Assembly: GCA_000995065.1 (NCBI GenBank)
Contig: LBWX01000005.1
Span: 1-59,021, forward strand
Source: a candidate division CPR2 bacterium GW2011_GWC2_39_35
GTDB taxonomy: Bacteria > Patescibacteriota > CPR2
Direction of reading: 5' to 3'
Length of the DNA stretch: 59,021 nucleotides
Shown here: positions 56,602 to 59,021 of the stretch, in pieces
Layout: each line of letters opens with the position of its first letter
Position numbering within the stretch: the first letter of the stretch is position 1
Notes under the pieces: generated by a model
Told to the model about the DNA's origin: nothing
What the model saw: only the letters and a program-made list of their open reading frames with translations
Database searches by the model: none
Translations under genes and position numbers: made by a program

Positions 56602-58104
56602 ATGGAAGAAAAAGCTAAAAAAATTATTGATGACATAGAGAATGCCCCGAAATCAATCGGTAATGAAATCGTTAGAGATAGTAAGGTAGTTACTGACGAG
56701 ATTATTAAGGACACCAGGATAGTAGCCGGAGGCATTGCTACCGGCACCAAGGCAGTGGCCGGAGAGATTGCCAAAGATACTAAGATGGTGGTAGAGGGCA
56801 TCGAAAAAGCGCCTCAAGTTATTGTAGAGACCCTAAAGCGGCCGGCTCATTTCAGCTTAAAAATATTTTTAAAAAAATTAGGGCCAGGACTAATAACGGG
56901 TGCTTCAGATGATGATCCATCCGGGGTCGCCACTTATTCCTATGTCGGCGCCCGTTTTGGTTACCAGCAATTATGGCTTTCTCTTTATTTGCTCCCCTTA
57001 ATGACTGCAGTTCAAGAAATTTGTGCAAGAATCGGTTTAGTTACCGACGAGGGATTGGCCGGAACAGTTAAAAAGCATTACGGCAAAAAATTGGTTATCT
57101 TTGTCTCGACCCTGCTTTTATTTGCCAACATAGTGAACATCGGGGCAAATCTTGGCGCCATGACATCCTCAACCAGGCTTTTAATACCCAACGTTAACTT
57201 TACGCTTATTTTAATCGCCTATACTGTTATTGTGTTGCTTTTAGTACTTTTTGTCCGATATCATACCTATTCAAAAATCCTTAAATTTCTGGTTATTTCG
57301 TTAGGCGCATATATTGCTACCGGAATAATTACCCGGCCAGACTGGAGCATGGTTTTAAAAAGCGCCCTTATCCCTCAAATACAATTTAATAAAGATTTTT
57401 TGATGGCCATGGTAGCCGTCATGGGTACAACCATCACTCCCTATCTTTTCTTTTGGCAAACTTCCGAAGAGGTTGAAGAGCATATTGAAAAACATTTAGA
57501 TGTAAAGAGATCTAAAAAAGTAGAATTAGCAGAACTGGCTGATATGCGGGAAGATGTTTTTGCCGGCATGGGGCTTGCCAACCTGGTTTTCTTTTTTATC
57601 ATCGTTACCACCGCATCTGTCTTATTTACAAATGGCATCACGAACATAGAAACTGCCCAAGATGCAGCTATGGCCCTCCGTCCTCTTGCCGGCGACCATG
57701 CCTACCTCTTATTTGCTACCGGCATTATTGCCACCGGTTTTCTATCTATTCCGGTTCTGGCCGGCTCTGTAGCCTACGCCGTTTCCGAAACCTTTGACTG
57801 GAACGAAGGCTTATACCACAAATTTAAGGAAGCTAAGGGGTTTTACGGCATTATTATTCTAGCAACCATTGTAGGACTTATTATCAACTATATTGGAATT
57901 AGTCCTTTTAAAGCCCTTATTTATGCTGCCGTTGTTAACGGCATTATTGCTCCTATTCTTTTGTTTACCATCATGGTCATTTCTAACGATAAAAAAATTA
58001 TGGGCGATTTTGTAAATAGCCGAACTTCAAACTTCTTTGGCTGGCTCGCCACTATTCTAATGGGTGCCGCCGCCGCCACCCTTATTTTAAGTATGGTGTT
58101 TTAG
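56602..58104 (+). CDS. Nramp-family divalent metal transporter with an N-terminal 11-residue-repeat region
   Basis: 500 residues from the ATG at 56602 (TACACT lies 6 nt upstream). Residues 10-75 form six 11-residue repeats (NEIVRDSKVVT, DEIIKDTRIVA, GGIATGTKAVA, GEIAKDTKMVV..). From about residue 88 the Nramp fold follows with about eleven helices. Helix 1 is GPGLITGASDDDPSGVATYS, where canonical Nramps have DPGN. Helix 6 has TTITPYLFFWQTSEEVEE in place of the MPH motif. The metal-selecting Met is missing, so the ion may be Mg2+ or another hard metal rather than Mn2+/Fe2+. Confidence 0.85.
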   Translation: MEEKAKKIIDDIENAPKSIGNEIVRDSKVVTDEIIKDTRIVAGGIATGTKAVAGEIAKDTKMVVEGIEKAPQVIVETLKRPAHFSLKIFLKKLGPGLITGASDDDPSGVATYSYVGARFGYQQLWLSLYLLPLMTAVQEICARIGLVTDEGLAGTVKKHYGKKLVIFVSTLLLFANIVNIGANLGAMTSSTRLLIPNVNFTLILIAYTVIVLLLVLFVRYHTYSKILKFLVISLGAYIATGIITRPDWSMVLKSALIPQIQFNKDFLMAMVAVMGTTITPYLFFWQTSEEVEEHIEKHLDVKRSKKVELAELADMREDVFAGMGLANLVFFFIIVTTASVLFTNGITNIETAQDAAMALRPLAGDHAYLLFATGIIATGFLSIPVLAGSVAYAVSETFDWNEGLYHKFKEAKGFYGIIILATIVGLIINYIGISPFKALIYAAVVNGIIAPILLFTIMVISNDKKIMGDFVNSRTSNFFGWLATILMGAAAATLILSMVF

Positions 58105-58113
58105 ACTCAAGGC

Positions 58114-58659
58114 CTATAAAAACACTTGCCCTAAGGTAACTAACCCAAAGAAAATAAAAGCACTAGCCGAGATGTATTGAATTTTTTTATGAGGCAATCT
58201 CTTGCCTAAATATAAACCCGCTAAAATAGCCAAGACATCTGCCGCCAAAAGACCCAAAACCGAACCAGCCCAAACTTGCCAAAAGGAGTTATATTTAGCA
58301 GCTAAAGAGAATGTAGCAAGCTGGGTTTTATCCCCCAGCTCAGCCACAAAGAATAAGAGAGCAATGGTTAAGATAATTTTAAAAGAACTTCTTTCTTTTA
58401 TATCCTTTGCCTTTTCTACATCCTCGTCTTTCCTTAATGACCAAATTCCAAAACCAATAAACAATATTCCCACTCCCAACTGTAAATAATTTTGAGGAAT
58501 TACATTGCCAATTTTCTCACCCAACATTGCCGCTAAAAACTGTAAAACCAAAATTGCCAAACCAATACCCAAAATTACCCTTGCCTGTTTATATTTTGTG
58601 GCAAAAGAAAGCGCTAGAAGCTGGGTTTTATCCCCCAGTTCTGCCAGCGCTATTAGCAT
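58114..58659 (-). CDS. Gdt1/TMEM165-type (UPF0016) cation transporter
   Basis: 181 residues with six membrane helices in two repeats. Each repeat starts with ELGDKTQL (residues 7-14 and again at about 107-114), the metal-binding signature of the family. The DNA of both motifs is also nearly identical (CTGGGTTTTATCCCCCAG on the plus strand). Bacterial members export or take up Mn2+ (or Ca2+). TATAAT at 58669-58674 precedes the ATG by 9 nt. With ZIP and the Nramp-like gene this makes a cluster of three metal transporters. Confidence 0.92.
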   Translation of the reverse strand: MLIALAELGDKTQLLALSFATKYKQARVILGIGLAILVLQFLAAMLGEKIGNVIPQNYLQLGVGILFIGFGIWSLRKDEDVEKAKDIKERSSFKIILTIALLFFVAELGDKTQLATFSLAAKYNSFWQVWAGSVLGLLAADVLAILAGLYLGKRLPHKKIQYISASAFIFFGLVTLGQVFL

Positions 58660-58683
58660 ACTTAAATTATTATAGCACTAATC

Positions 58684-59021
58684 TTAACAAATCCTCGGTA
58701 AAATCTCCCCATCCGGAATATCGATGATTCTTTTGCCACCAAGCTGGTTTTTTAAAACAACCTTTTCATGCTCTCCTGTCACTCTTCCGATAACTATCAT
58801 TTCTTTTGGTAATTTATCATCCGGAGAAATAATGGCCACTAATTTGCCCTCGTTAGCCAAATAAAGCGGATCAAAACCTAAAAGATTGCAAACAGAAGCC
58901 ACCTCTTTTTTGATGGGCACTCTTTGCTCTTCAATTTCAATCCCTACGCCGTAATGGCTGGAAACTTCGTTAAGAATTGTCGCCAATCCTCCGCGGGTGA
59001 TGTCGCGCATGAATTTAAGGG
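58684..59021 (-). CDS. hypE: Hydrogenase maturation protein HypE, C-terminal part (5' end outside window)
   Basis: The minus strand is open to the window edge. 112 codons are visible. MRDITRGGLATILNEVSSHY, VPIKKEVASVCNLLGFDPLYLANEGKL and the C-terminal LPRIC match HypE. The terminal Cys receives the carbamoyl/cyano group used to build the NiFe active site. Selenophosphate synthetase and PurM relatives share the ATRGG and ANEGK motifs but lack the PRIC end. Presence implies a NiFe hydrogenase elsewhere in the genome. Confidence 0.9.
   Translation of the reverse strand, partial: LKFMRDITRGGLATILNEVSSHYGVGIEIEEQRVPIKKEVASVCNLLGFDPLYLANEGKLVAIISPDDKLPKEMIVIGRVTGEHEKVVLKNQLGGKRIIDIPDGEILPRIC

Overview
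The window reads as chromosome from an uncultivated, Gram-positive-like bacterium of low to moderate GC, most plausibly a member of the Candidate Phyla Radiation (Patescibacteria). That placement is an inference from several traits: a compact set of information-processing genes, small single-domain proteins, standalone receiver domains, an O-antigen-ligase/TPR protein, many short membrane proteins, GIY-YIG genes and widespread leaderless promoters. TGA works as a stop codon (for example the ATGA overlap of gatC and gatA), so the UGA-glycine code of some CPR groups does not apply. The T-box leader, the PucR/CdaR-type regulators and the hydrogenase maturation gene hypE at the right edge are less usual for CPR and keep the assignment open.

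Layout. 1-1,700: a truncated nucleotidyltransferase, an exported protein and three decayed tRNA 3' ends with terminators. 1,856-18,046, nearly all minus strand: dnaE, an MscS-like channel, a long unit gatC-gatA-cyclophilin-HEPN-like protein-PH/SHOCT protein-gatB, an RRM protein, argS and capA. 18,281-19,309: smpB followed by ssrA, both parts of trans-translation. 19,300-27,218: an integrated element in the 3' end of ssrA. It carries a large serine recombinase, a proteasome-like protein, a zinc-finger protein, a nuclease-like protein, membrane proteins and an XRE regulator, and is bounded by an 11-bp direct repeat. 27,188-35,400: a mosaic in which single genes (GIY-YIG nuclease, Y1 transposase, DUF2703 protein, membrane protein, phosphoesterase, methyltransferase, inositol-phosphatase-like enzyme) are separated by copies of a 31-32 nt repeat ending in CTCCACCA(A), like the end of ssrA, each usually followed by a hairpin terminator. 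This looks like an integron-like cassette array with tRNA/tmRNA-end-like junctions and is the main candidate for an undescribed system. 35,671-46,363: accessory and envelope genes (site-2 protease, zinc-ribbon protein, hydrolases, an XRE-regulated membrane operon, MazG and Nudix enzymes, O-antigen ligase, PIG-L deacetylase, DedA). 46,378-50,283: a small channel-like protein, two coupled CdaR/PucR regulators with a newly noticed 33-residue upstream peptide and a 37-residue downstream peptide, and tRNA-Val. 50,934-53,425: a threonine T-box leader with a very short stem I ahead of a small membrane protein and thrS. 53,684-59,021: malic enzyme, two receiver proteins, three metal transporters (ZIP, Nramp-like, Gdt1-like) and the C-terminal part of hypE.

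At least a dozen genes have a -10-like hexamer ending only 5-9 nt before the start codon and no Shine-Dalgarno sequence, while downstream genes in operons often have good Shine-Dalgarno sequences. Several starts were moved on that basis. All family assignments come from reading motifs by eye; no database search was possible.
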